This document shows, piece by piece, positions 28,856-36,909 of a DNA stretch of 64,000 bases. The stretch's first letter is position 1, and every line of letters starts with the position of its first letter. Source of the DNA: CAYPGJ01 sp050174775 (GTDB lineage: Bacteria; Planctomycetota; Phycisphaerae; Phycisphaerales; UBA1924); assembly GCA_050174775.1 (NCBI GenBank), contig JBFXJP010000005.1, positions 124,001 through 188,000 of the forward strand, in the 5' to 3' direction. A program made the translations under genes and the position numbers. A model generated the notes under the pieces. It ran no database searches. It was given only the letters and a program-made list of their open reading frames with translations, and had not been told where the DNA came from.

Positions 28856-29449
28856 GTGGCGCGCTGTGCCTGGTCCGAGTCATCCGAGCAGATGCGCATC
28901 TACCACGATGAGGAATGGGGGAGGCCGGTGCGCGATGATCGCGTGCTGTTCGAGTTCCTGATCCTCGAGGGCGCGCAGGCGGGGCTGTCGTGGTCGACGA
29001 TCCTGAAGAAGCGCGAGGCGTACCGCGAGGCGTTCGCCGAGTTCGATCCCGAGAAGGTGGCGCGCTTCACGGACGCTCGGCTCGAGCGCTTGCTACAGAA
29101 CGAGGGGATCGTCAGGAATCGGCTCAAAGTCTTCGGCGCCCGGACGAACGCTCGCGCATTTCTGAGGGTGCAGGAGGAGTGTGGATCGTTCGCGGAGCTT
29201 GTGTGGGGGTTTGCGCCCACGGAAGTGAGGCGTGCGCCGCGGACTCTTCAGGACATCCCGTCGAAGACTGCGGAGTCGGACGCGATGTCGAAGGCGCTCA
29301 AGAAGTGCGGGTTCACGTTTGTGGGGTCGACGATCTGCTACGCGTTCATGCAGGCCGTGGGGATCGTGAATGATCACGTGGAGGGGTGTGAGGCGGGGTC
29401 TGGGATCAGGGCGGGGAGTGGGGGGAGTATGAAGAAGCCGCGGCGCTGA
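28856..29449 (+). CDS. tag: DNA-3-methyladenine glycosylase I
   Basis: 197 residues from GTG 28856, 3 bp after the nuoF stop. It removes 3-methyladenine from DNA as the first step of base excision repair. Motifs: RCAWSESSEQMRIYHDEEWG, the active-site region LEGAQAGLSWSTILKKRE, and FVGSTICYAFMQAVGIVNDH; zinc ligands are expected from the N-terminal Cys, H17 and the DHVEGC segment. It is probably read through from nuoF. The last ~20 residues are Gly/Ser/Lys-rich and unconserved. Confidence 0.93.
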   Translation: MARCAWSESSEQMRIYHDEEWGRPVRDDRVLFEFLILEGAQAGLSWSTILKKREAYREAFAEFDPEKVARFTDARLERLLQNEGIVRNRLKVFGARTNARAFLRVQEECGSFAELVWGFAPTEVRRAPRTLQDIPSKTAESDAMSKALKKCGFTFVGSTICYAFMQAVGIVNDHVEGCEAGSGIRAGSGGSMKKPRR

Positions 29450-29557
29450 TGAAAAAAGCGTCGTGGGCGCTTGCTTCGGCCTGGTTATGGGGGAGGAGTG
29501 TTATAGGTTGTTGGTGATGCGGGCCGCGCGGACGTGCGGCCTCCTGGGAGGAAACAC

Positions 29558-30247
29558 ATGTTCAGAGCATTTCGTGCTGTTGTGCCGGCGATGATCGGCG
29601 TTTGGCTGGGTGGCGCATCGAGCGCTTCGCTGGTGGTGTTCTCGAACGCTGGCGGCGAGTTTGCCTGGTCGGGCTCGCAGGCGATCCCGTTCGATCCGTT
29701 CTTTATTCGGGGCCAGGGGCTGGACGTGACACTCCCGCCGTCGCAGAGCGGCGGCGCGACTTCGCTCTCGACGCTGTACGTGTGGGGGAACCCCGTCACG
29801 TCGACGGAGCTGGTGGCGACTACGTTCGAGCGCGAGGGCGCGAACGTGCGCGTGGCGCAGGGTTCGACGGTGAACGTGATGGCCGGGGGCGGGCAGGCGG
29901 ACTTCACGCTGGCGCGCGTCTTCGACGTCGGCGAGTCGGTCGGGGCGAGCGAGACGTGGGTCAGCTCAACGACCGCGGGGTTCTATTCGTTCACCACGGG
30001 GGACGTTCCTCTGCTCGGAACCTCGGCGTACGTGGGCGTGGAGCTGTCGATCGCGGGGCTGACGCACTACGGATGGATTCATCTGCTGTGGGACCCGACG
30101 GTCATCAGCGGCCGCAGCCAGTATCGCGCGACGACGTGGGCGTACGAAACGGACGCGGGGATGCCGGCGCGCGTGATCCCGGCGCCGGGGGCGGCCGGGC
30201 TTCTCGCGTGTAGTTGCATCATGGCCCTGCGTCAGCGTCGGCGCTGA
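29558..30247 (+). CDS. Secreted PEP-CTERM-like protein
   Basis: 229 residues from ATG 29558, chosen over ATG 29534 because GGGAGGA ends 5 nt upstream. Signal peptide RAVVPAMIGVWLGGASSAS. The body is beta-rich and unrecognised (FFIRGQGLDVTLPPSQSGG; YVGVELSIAGLTHYGWIHL). The C-terminus IPAPGAAGLLACSCIMALRQ plus RRR is a PEP-CTERM-type tail with two Cys in the helix. A terminator follows at 30279. Confidence 0.8.
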   Translation: MFRAFRAVVPAMIGVWLGGASSASLVVFSNAGGEFAWSGSQAIPFDPFFIRGQGLDVTLPPSQSGGATSLSTLYVWGNPVTSTELVATTFEREGANVRVAQGSTVNVMAGGGQADFTLARVFDVGESVGASETWVSSTTAGFYSFTTGDVPLLGTSAYVGVELSIAGLTHYGWIHLLWDPTVISGRSQYRATTWAYETDAGMPARVIPAPGAAGLLACSCIMALRQRRR

Positions 30248-30278
30248 CCGCTCGGACGGCAGAGATCGAGGAGGGGTG

Positions 30279-30315
30279 CACGACACGGCTGGGAAGGGCC
30301 GTGTCGTGTTTGTTT
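30279..30315 (+). terminator. Rho-independent terminator
   Basis: Perfect 11-bp stem CACGACACGGC / GCCGTGTCGTG with an 8-nt loop and TTTGTTT after it, 31 bp past the stop of the preceding gene. Confidence 0.88.
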
Positions 30316-30500
30316 GCACGTTGTCCGTATGGCGCCGAGGATGTTTGCAGGATGGTTGGGGCGATTGTGAAGATTATGAAGAATTGTCTTTGCGCAAGGA
30401 TCGGTCGGGGTTAGGTTGCGGGGAGTGAAGAAGGGGGCGGGGATGGTGGCCGCGACCCAGACGCCGCGGGTGAGTGAGACCAATTCGAAGGAGCGGTGTC

Positions 30501-31139
30501 ATGGCTCGGCAGAGTGTTGTCGCGTTGGCGTCGGTGTTGTGTGTTTCGTGCGCGTGGGCGGGGCCGATCACGATCACGTCGCGGACGGGGATGGTGAGCG
30601 GTTCGGTGATGGACCTGAGCGGGCCCGGGTCGTTTTTGGGAACGGCGCCGGCTGGCATCGGCGATTTCGTGCTGCACGGCGACGACCTGACGCCGTCCAC
30701 GCTGAGCAGCGTGGCGGCGGACCTTTCGACGATGTTCACGATGGACAAGATCGCGGCGTTGGGCGGGGGCGAATCGTTCTCGCTCGTGCCGGTCGGCGGG
30801 TACGACGCGGCGGCGAAGGCGGAACTGCACGTGTTCTTCGACCTGACGACGGACGCGACGATCTCGTGGGACTTCTTCACGGTGTTCCTCGCGCCGACGG
30901 CGACGATCGACATCGAACTGAAGGAGGTCGGCGGCTCGGCCATCGCCACGGGGATACACACGCTGAGCGCGGGCTCGTACGAGCTTCATGCGACGGCGAT
31001 GTTCGACGCGACGGGGCTGCCGCCCGGCGTGGTGTTCTCGGCGCATTACGGGCTGGAGTTCCTGGTGATCCCGCTGCCGCAGCCGGCGCTCCTTGCGTGC
31101 GCCGGACTGGGGCTGGTTGGGCTGCGGCGGAAGCGCTGA
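30501..31139 (+). CDS. Secreted protein with PEP-CTERM-like tail
   Basis: 212 residues from ATG 30501 behind GAAGGAG (8 nt). Signal peptide SVVALASVLCVSCAWAGPI. The beta-rich body (FVLHGDDLTPSTLSS; AELHVFFDLTTDATISWDFF) is not a family I know. The C-terminus IPLPQPALLACAGLGLVGLR plus RKR is the third PEP-CTERM-like tail in this window, with Pro-Gln-Pro in place of Pro-Ala-Pro-Gly. Probably surface-anchored or sorted. Confidence 0.78.
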   Translation: MARQSVVALASVLCVSCAWAGPITITSRTGMVSGSVMDLSGPGSFLGTAPAGIGDFVLHGDDLTPSTLSSVAADLSTMFTMDKIAALGGGESFSLVPVGGYDAAAKAELHVFFDLTTDATISWDFFTVFLAPTATIDIELKEVGGSAIATGIHTLSAGSYELHATAMFDATGLPPGVVFSAHYGLEFLVIPLPQPALLACAGLGLVGLRRKR

Positions 31140-31161
31140 GACGAGGGCTCGTCCGGAAGGC

Positions 31162-31704
31162 TTATTCCGTCACGCCGAGGTCGCGCTTGGTGAAGAGCGC
31201 CTCGAAGCGGACGCCCGCTTTTTCCATGTTCTCGCGCGCGCCCTCGAGCCGATCGATGGTGGCGATGACGCCCAGGACGTTGGCGCCCTCCTCGCGCAGT
31301 GACTGCACGGCCTCGAGGGCCTGGCCCCCGGTGGTGGCCACGTCCTCGAGGAAGATGAGCGTGTCGCCCTTGTTCAGCTCGCCTTCGATCTGCTTGGCGG
31401 TGCCGTAGTCCTTCTTCTTGTTGCGGACGAAGATGCAGGGAAGGCCGGTCTGCATGGCGGCGGCGGTGACGAGGGGGATGCCGCCGAGCTCGGCGCCGGC
31501 GAGCCGCTGGACAGGGCCGAGATCATCGGTCCAGGCGTCGATGCGTTGGGCGAAGAGTTTGGCCAGCTCTCGGAGAACCTCGGGTCGTGTGGAGAAGCGG
31601 TACTTGTCGAGGTAGTAGGAGGACGTTCGTCCGGAGCGGAGGGTAAAGGTTCCGCGGAGGAGGGAGGCGTCCGCGATGCGTTGGGCCAGTTCTTCTCGGG
31701 TCAT
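31162..31704 (-). CDS. pyrE: Orotate phosphoribosyltransferase
   Basis: 180 residues from ATG 31704; longer in-frame extensions run through the promoter of the divergent gene and are rejected. It joins orotate and PRPP to make OMP in pyrimidine synthesis. Landmarks: FTLRSGRTSSYYLDKYRF, LAGAELGGIPLVTAAAM, FVRNKKKDYGTAKQIEG and the PRPP loop LIFLEDVATTGGQALEAV. Standard length. Convergent with the secreted protein at 30501. Confidence 0.95.
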   Translation of the reverse strand: MTREELAQRIADASLLRGTFTLRSGRTSSYYLDKYRFSTRPEVLRELAKLFAQRIDAWTDDLGPVQRLAGAELGGIPLVTAAAMQTGLPCIFVRNKKKDYGTAKQIEGELNKGDTLIFLEDVATTGGQALEAVQSLREEGANVLGVIATIDRLEGARENMEKAGVRFEALFTKRDLGVTE

Positions 31705-31790
31705 GGGCGGAGCGTAGCGTTCGTGCAAGGGAAGGGCGGAAGCGGCGTTGGGCTGGGCGGAAGGACCGTGGGGGCAAGGAGCGTGCGAAG

Positions 31791-32684
31791 ATGCGTTGGC
31801 TGATCCTGACGGCGTGTGCGGGGTTGTGTGCGGGAGGGTTGGGCGTGGCGCAGGAGTCTCCGGCGCTTCCAGCGCAGGGCGCGCAGCCGCCGGGCCGCAC
31901 GCCGGAGGAAGTGTTTCCGCAGAGCGATCACGACTTGTTGCGCGGGCCCGGGGTGGAGTTGCTGGAGGGGCTGACGCTCGTGCGTCGGGATGCGGAGGGG
32001 CGGCTGCTGCGTCCGGATGCGACGGTGGAGGAGGCCGCGGTGGATCTGTTGCGGGGGATGTTGGATGAGGAGGCACGTCGGAGGGTGGACGAGGTGCTGG
32101 CGGCGCGGTCGGGGGAGTGGGACGCGTTTTTCCGGGAGCACGTGAAGGAGATCATTCAGTTGCAGAGCGATCTCGCGGCTGGGCCGCAGGGGCGCGCGAG
32201 CGCGCTGGAGACGCTGCGGGAGCTCTCGAAGGAGGCGCCGTCGCTGGAGGATCACCGGGTGTTCCGGGACGAGCTGGCGGGTGCGCTGCCTGCGGAGGCA
32301 CGCGCGAAGTTCGAGGAGATCACAAGGGAATACCGGGAGGCGCTGCTGGAAGAGGTTCGGGGGGAGGCGGAGAAGCGCGGCGTACCGCTGCGCAGGGCGG
32401 TGCAGGAGGAGATGGTGAGGGCCTTCGGGGGGGAGGTGCGCCGGGCGTATGAGCGGGAGACGACCCTGGGCAAGGAGCGCCTGGAAGAGACGATCGCGGC
32501 GCTCAACCTGACTCCGGAGCAGGAGCCCAGGGTCCGCAATGCGATCCAGACGTTCGGGCAGAAGCAGCGCCTGGGCACGGCGTCCGCAGCCGACCGGCGC
32601 GAACTGTTCCGCACATTGGCCGGGGTGCTGAATGAGGAGCAGTTGCGGACGCTGCTGAACCTCGTGCGCGGGCGGAAGGGCTGA
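31791..32684 (+). CDS. Secreted alpha-helical protein, unknown function
   Basis: 297 residues, signal peptide LILTACAGLCAGGLGVAQES. The mature protein is almost entirely helical and highly charged (EEVRGEAEKRGVPLRRAVQE; LGKERLEETIAALNLTPEQE), similar in feel to periplasmic Spy/CpxP-like or heavy-metal-sensor proteins (LTPEQ is typical there), but I cannot place it in a family. Codons are G-ending. Confidence 0.65.
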   Translation: MRWLILTACAGLCAGGLGVAQESPALPAQGAQPPGRTPEEVFPQSDHDLLRGPGVELLEGLTLVRRDAEGRLLRPDATVEEAAVDLLRGMLDEEARRRVDEVLAARSGEWDAFFREHVKEIIQLQSDLAAGPQGRASALETLRELSKEAPSLEDHRVFRDELAGALPAEARAKFEEITREYREALLEEVRGEAEKRGVPLRRAVQEEMVRAFGGEVRRAYERETTLGKERLEETIAALNLTPEQEPRVRNAIQTFGQKQRLGTASAADRRELFRTLAGVLNEEQLRTLLNLVRGRKG

Positions 32685-32806
32685 GTTCGGCGCGTGATCG
32701 GGTTGCGCGGCGAGGCGCGGATGCGCTACACTGCGCGCGAGCGACGTGAGCCGGGTTGCGCTACGATGCGCGCCTGGGTACGTTGATCGTCGAGGAGCGG
32801 TGACCG

Positions 32807-33754
32807 ATGGCACAGAGCGCGCCGGGCACATCAAAGAAGCGGTCGCAGCGCGCGCCGAGCGTGCGCGAGGCGGGGGCGATGCGGCCGGCGTACGAGGCGG
32901 AGAAGCCCCAGACGCGTCTGTACGTTGGTGACTGTCGGGAGGTGCTGAGCGCGCTGCCGGAGTGCCGCGAGCGCAAGGTGGACCTCATCTTCGCCGACCC
33001 GCCGTTCAATTGGAGCCGTGGGTACGACCGGTGGGACGACGACATGCCGCGGAGCGATTACCTCGACTTCACGTACAGGTGGCTGGACCTGTGTGTGGAT
33101 GCATTGACGGATCGCGGGTCGATGTGGGTGAACATCCCGGATGACACGGCGGCCGAGATCGTGGTGCACCTGAAGCGGCGCGAGATGACGATGATCAACT
33201 GGTGCGTCTGGCACTTCCGGTTCGGGCAGAACCGGATGGGCTCGTTCATCATGTCGAAGGTGCACGCGCTGTACTTTGCGAAGGACGCGTCGGAGCGGAC
33301 GTGGAACCCGGACGAGATCCTCGAGCCGTCGGACCGCGCGACGATCTACTTCGATCCGAGGACGCACGCCAAAAAGGAGGGGACGAACGGGAAGCGCGTG
33401 CCGATGGACGTGTGGTACGGGAAGTACTGGGGGCGCATCCAGGGGAACAACAAGGAGCGGCGCGCCAATCACGACAACCAGCTGCCCGAGGCGTACCTGG
33501 AGCGCGTGATCCGGGCGTGCTCGAACGAGGGCGATCTGGTGCTCGACCCGTTCAACGGGTCGGGGACGACGCTCACGCTCGCGCGTGCGCTCCAGCGCCG
33601 ATCGATCGGCATCGAGTACAGCCCCGAGCTGGCCAAGAGCGCGTGGGACCGGATCACGAAGGTCGGGCCGCTGCGTCTGGGGGAGGCGCTCAATCAGGCG
33701 ACACCGATCTTTCCCCCGAGACGAAAGCGGGCACGGGCCGAGACGGAGGCCTGA
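32807..33754 (+). CDS. Solitary DNA methyltransferase (N4/N6, beta class)
   Basis: 315 residues. Catalytic motif IV is D64-P-P-F (IFADPPFNWSRGYDRWDD), and the SAM-binding motif LDPFNGSGTTLTLARALQ comes later, at residue 247 onward. This order marks the beta class (N6-adenine or N4-cytosine). A family-typical NNKERRANHDNQLPEAYLER segment precedes motif I, and RRSIGIEYSPE follows it. The N-terminal 35 residues are Ser/Arg-rich. No restriction endonuclease gene is adjacent, so a regulatory (CcrM-like) role is possible. Target sequence unknown. Confidence 0.9.
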   Translation: MAQSAPGTSKKRSQRAPSVREAGAMRPAYEAEKPQTRLYVGDCREVLSALPECRERKVDLIFADPPFNWSRGYDRWDDDMPRSDYLDFTYRWLDLCVDALTDRGSMWVNIPDDTAAEIVVHLKRREMTMINWCVWHFRFGQNRMGSFIMSKVHALYFAKDASERTWNPDEILEPSDRATIYFDPRTHAKKEGTNGKRVPMDVWYGKYWGRIQGNNKERRANHDNQLPEAYLERVIRACSNEGDLVLDPFNGSGTTLTLARALQRRSIGIEYSPELAKSAWDRITKVGPLRLGEALNQATPIFPPRRKRARAETEA

Positions 33755-33902
33755 GCAAGGCCTCTACGCGGGGTTTTGGGGCTGGACGGGAGGAGTCGGC
33801 GAACGGGCCGGGAACCGTGGCGGGGGTGTCGGAGTAGAAGTGGGGGTGGGGGGTTCGGGCGCGGCCGCGCCTCGATGCTCCCTTTGTGAGGAGGAGAATC
33901 CC

Positions 33903-34418
33903 ATGAGATTGAACGGATGGCTGGCTGGTGTGATCGGCGGCGCGGCGTTGCTGTGCGCGCCCGCGATGGCGGACGGGCTCCGCGTGTCGGTGCGGATCGG
34001 GAACTCGGCGTGCGCGCCGCGCCCCGCGTATTCCCACGGCGGGTACGGGGGGCATCACGCGCGCCCGAGCTACGGGCATCATCGACCGTCGTACGGACAC
34101 CACGGTTCGCACGGGCGGCCGCACTACGGCGGGCACTCGTCGTACGGCGCAGGAACGAGCGTGGGCTTCTATGCCGGCTCGAGCGGGCGACACGGCGTGA
34201 CGACCTACTGGTCCTCGTCCTACAGCCCCTCGTACACATCGTCGTACAGCGTGAGATATTCGGCGCCGGCGCCGTCCGTGCGGACGCACTACCCGTCCCG
34301 CGCGACCTACTCGACCTACCGGCCGGCGCATGTGGAATACCGGCAGGCGCGTTCCGTTCGGTACGAGCGCGATTGTGCGCCGAGGCGCGTGTATTACTCG
34401 CGCCCTGCGTGCAGATGA
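33903..34418 (+). CDS. Secreted His/Tyr/Ser/Gly-rich protein
   Basis: 171 residues from ATG 33903 (GAGGAGGAG upstream). Signal peptide GVIGGAALLCAPAMADG. The mature part is low-complexity: repeats such as RPSYGHHRPSYGHHGSHG, then Tyr/Ser-rich (SSSYSPSYTSSYSVRYS) and Arg/Tyr-rich at the end with two Cys. Such composition suits metal binding or an adhesive/extracellular matrix role. No family recognised. Confidence 0.65.
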   Translation: MRLNGWLAGVIGGAALLCAPAMADGLRVSVRIGNSACAPRPAYSHGGYGGHHARPSYGHHRPSYGHHGSHGRPHYGGHSSYGAGTSVGFYAGSSGRHGVTTYWSSSYSPSYTSSYSVRYSAPAPSVRTHYPSRATYSTYRPAHVEYRQARSVRYERDCAPRRVYYSRPACR

Positions 34419-34463
34419 ACTTTCGCGGGATGAAACCGGGGATACATCTGAGCGTCTGAAACG

Positions 34464-34494
34464 GCGGGCGGTTCGCGACGTGCGGGCCGCCCGC
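34464..34494. repeat. Inverted repeat before secreted gene
   Basis: GCGGGCGG ... CCGCCCGC, 8-bp perfect arms with a 15-nt loop, in the 152-bp gap between two secreted-protein genes. No T-run follows, so it may be a leader structure or an attenuated terminator. Confidence 0.4.
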
Positions 34495-34570
34495 GTCGCA
34501 CAACGCGGCTCGGCGCGTCGGCATCGAAGCAGGCGCGCCGGCCGCACTCTGAAACGACAGGGAGCCTGTC

Positions 34571-35185
34571 ATGTCGCGTCTTCGCGTCGGTCTCACGCTC
34601 GCCTCCCTCACCGCGCTTGCCGCGCCCGCGTTTGCGGGCGCGCCGTTCCGCTGCGGGACGCCGGCGCCGTCGCGCGTGGTGGTGGTTCGCACGCACGACG
34701 ACTACCGCAGGCCCCGCTCCACGTACGACCGATTGATGGACGAGGCGTGGGACCAGTTCGAGCGCGAGTGCTACGCGGATGCGCAGCGGCTGTTCGCGAA
34801 AGCGTCGCGCCTGCGTCCGCAGGAGGGAGAGGCGAACACGGGATACGCGCTGGCCTCAGCCATGTGCGGGGATGAGCGCGCCGCGGCATGGGCCATGCGC
34901 GACGCGTTCGACTCCGACCCGCGCGGCGTGCGGGCGCCCCGGTCCCGCGACATCGACGAGACGCTCTGCGATCTGCAGCGGCAGTATCGTTCGCGCGAGG
35001 AGCGGTTCCCGGCCGGTCGAAGGGCCGCACGCGACGAGGCGTTCATGCTGGCCGCGGTGTCGTACCTGCTCGACGAGGACAGGGAGGCTCGGCGGGCGAT
35101 CGAGTGTGCGATCGACATGGGAGACCGTTCGAACGCGGTGTACAACCTGCGTGATCTCCTGCGTCCGCGCTCGGACTGCGACTGA
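34571..35185 (+). CDS. Secreted TPR-like helical protein
   Basis: 204 residues. Signal peptide GLTLASLTALAAPAFAGAPF. The mature part has paired helices that read like tetratricopeptide repeats (AWDQFERECYADAQRLFAKA; AAWAMRDAFDSDPRGV; AVSYLLDEDREARRAIECA), with Ala and Gly at packing positions. TPR proteins mediate protein contacts; the partner is unknown. It follows the His/Tyr-rich gene on the same strand after the inverted repeat at 34464. Confidence 0.62.
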   Translation: MSRLRVGLTLASLTALAAPAFAGAPFRCGTPAPSRVVVVRTHDDYRRPRSTYDRLMDEAWDQFERECYADAQRLFAKASRLRPQEGEANTGYALASAMCGDERAAAWAMRDAFDSDPRGVRAPRSRDIDETLCDLQRQYRSREERFPAGRRAARDEAFMLAAVSYLLDEDREARRAIECAIDMGDRSNAVYNLRDLLRPRSDCD

Positions 35186-35213
35186 TCACCCTCACAACCA
35201 CTGACGACCACAC

Positions 35214-35248
35214 CCGCCCGCTGCTCTCCGGAGCGCGGGCGGTTTCGT
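35214..35248. terminator. Terminator between convergent genes
   Basis: Stem CCGCCCGC / GCGGGCGG with a 13-nt loop followed by TTTCGTT on the plus strand. It lies between convergent genes ending at 35185 (+) and 35264 (-). Confidence 0.7.
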
Positions 35249-35263
35249 TGGGGCGCGCGGCGA

Positions 35264-36700
35264 TCAGTGCGCGTCGGACCAGGAGGCGCCGAAGAACTCG
35301 ATGACGCGCTGCGCGAGGCCGATGGCCGTGCGCTCGTCGAGGGGTTGCTTCGTGCTGTTGAGAGTCATGGCCACCACGCCCCACCCGCCCCCCTTCTCGG
35401 CGTGGCGCTCCAGCAGCCACGTGACGTTCAGCACACCCGGCTCGGAGCCGCCCTTGAAGCCCACGCTCGCCCAGTCCGTCCGCAGGGAGGGGATGCCTGG
35501 GTTGATCGAGAGGGCGCGCCACACCTCGCCCAGCCCCTCCTCCTTCGACGCCTTGTGCAGCGCGACGATCGTCTCCGCGAGGTCGCGCGGGCTGGCGAAC
35601 CATTCCACCGCGTCGACCCGCTGCGGGATGCGCCAGTGCTCCGCGAGCGTGAGCTGCGGCTCGGCGGAAGCGATCTCCCCACCCTCAGACAGCATGGCGC
35701 GGCGCGTCTCGACATCGGCGTCCGCGTACCTGTTCAGCAGCGCGCCGTCCTCGGAGAGCTTGGCCGCGAACAGCTCGCGCGTGGTGAGGAAGGGCAGCGT
35801 GCGCGCCGGGTCCTTCACCCGCGCGAGGTACACGCCCTCGACCTTCTCGCGCCCCAGCGTGCGGAGCAGGTGGTCCGTGGCCGTGTTGTCGCTGATGGAA
35901 ATCATCTGACGCGCGTACTCGGCCAGGGGCTTCTCCGTCCCGCGCGGGAGGTTCTGCATCACGCCCGAGGGCAGGGACTTCCACTCGTCGCGGATCTCGA
36001 TGGGCGTCGACCACTCGAGCCGGCCCTCGCGCACCTCGTTCGCCACGGCCTCGAGCACGAAGAACTTGAACGCGGACCCGATCGCCAGGGGCTGCCCGTC
36101 GTTGAGCGTGTGCACCGGCTCGAGCGCAAAGTCCTTCGTCACCCGATACACGCCGAGCGCCGCCATCTCTCCCATGGCAGCCACCGACTTGTCGACCTCC
36201 TCCCACGAGCGCAGCGGCTTGATCGCCTCCTCCGGCGCCGGCTGGAACAGCATCGAGTCGATGCGGTGCGGGTCCGCGCCCTCCACGCCCACGATCACCC
36301 GCCACGTCGTCTGGTTCGCGCCCGACCGGATCACCCCCACGAGCGCGTGCGGGGACTGCTCATCGACCCGCATCAGCTCGACGTTCCCGAGCGCCGAGCG
36401 CAGCTGGCTGAACACGAGACGCAGCCGATCCGGCGGCGCCTGAGCGCTGAACGCCTCGGTGAACCGCCCCTCCGCCTTCACGTCGTCCTTCGAGGCAAGC
36501 TCGTCGAGAATCCATCGGAGCTGTTCGCCCGCCGGGGTCTCCGGGATCGCCACGTTCCCGGGCGCTTCCACGGGCCGCACCGCCGCGGGCGCACCGTGAT
36601 CATGCCCCGCGTGATCGTGGTCATGGTCGTGATCCTGCGTGCGGGCGAGCGGCGCGAGCGAGAGGAGCGTGAGCAGCAGCGCGGTGAGTGTCTTTGGCAT
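35264..36700 (-). CDS. Class A beta-lactamase-fold serine hydrolase, His-rich N-terminus
   Basis: 478 residues. A signal peptide (LTALLLTLLSLAPLARTQ) is followed at once by HDHDHDHAGHDHG, a probable metal-binding stretch. Residues ~60-175 form an N-terminal NTF2-like domain. The hydrolase domain has S209-x-x-K212 (GSAFK), S270-D-N272 (ISISDNTATDHLL) and K416-G-G (FKGGSEP), the three motifs of class A beta-lactamases and related esterases. Spacing to the last motif is longer than in true beta-lactamases, so an unknown ester, amide or peptidase activity is likelier than antibiotic resistance. Confidence 0.82.
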   Translation of the reverse strand: MPKTLTALLLTLLSLAPLARTQDHDHDHDHAGHDHGAPAAVRPVEAPGNVAIPETPAGEQLRWILDELASKDDVKAEGRFTEAFSAQAPPDRLRLVFSQLRSALGNVELMRVDEQSPHALVGVIRSGANQTTWRVIVGVEGADPHRIDSMLFQPAPEEAIKPLRSWEEVDKSVAAMGEMAALGVYRVTKDFALEPVHTLNDGQPLAIGSAFKFFVLEAVANEVREGRLEWSTPIEIRDEWKSLPSGVMQNLPRGTEKPLAEYARQMISISDNTATDHLLRTLGREKVEGVYLARVKDPARTLPFLTTRELFAAKLSEDGALLNRYADADVETRRAMLSEGGEIASAEPQLTLAEHWRIPQRVDAVEWFASPRDLAETIVALHKASKEEGLGEVWRALSINPGIPSLRTDWASVGFKGGSEPGVLNVTWLLERHAEKGGGWGVVAMTLNSTKQPLDERTAIGLAQRVIEFFGASWSDAH

Positions 36701-36760
36701 GGTGTTCTCCGATCGTAGGGTACGGCTCGGGCGCGGGCGGCGCCTCGCGTTGCTTCCCCA

Positions 36761-36805
36761 ATGACAAAGCCGCCGCAGTCTCTGCCGAGGGAGCTCTGCG
36801 GCGGC
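36761..36805 (-). terminator. Rho-independent terminator for the coiled-coil gene
   Basis: Read on the minus strand, a 10-bp perfect stem (arms 36769-36778 and 36796-36805) is followed by TTTGTCAT. It lies about 100 bp past the stop at 36910. Confidence 0.8.
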
Positions 36806-36909
36806 GGCGGAGTTGTCGTTGGACCCTCGGGTTCACGCTCGGGCCCTCGCGCATCAGGATCAGGGCGCCGGCGCGCTCAGCCCGAGGGGTCCGTGTGCCC
36901 TGCGGGTCG

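Noticed and set aside
35264..36700. True antibiotic-resistance beta-lactamase
   Set aside because: SxxK, SDN and KGG are present, but the long spacing to KGG, the N-terminal NTF2-like domain and the His-rich leader do not fit known resistance enzymes.
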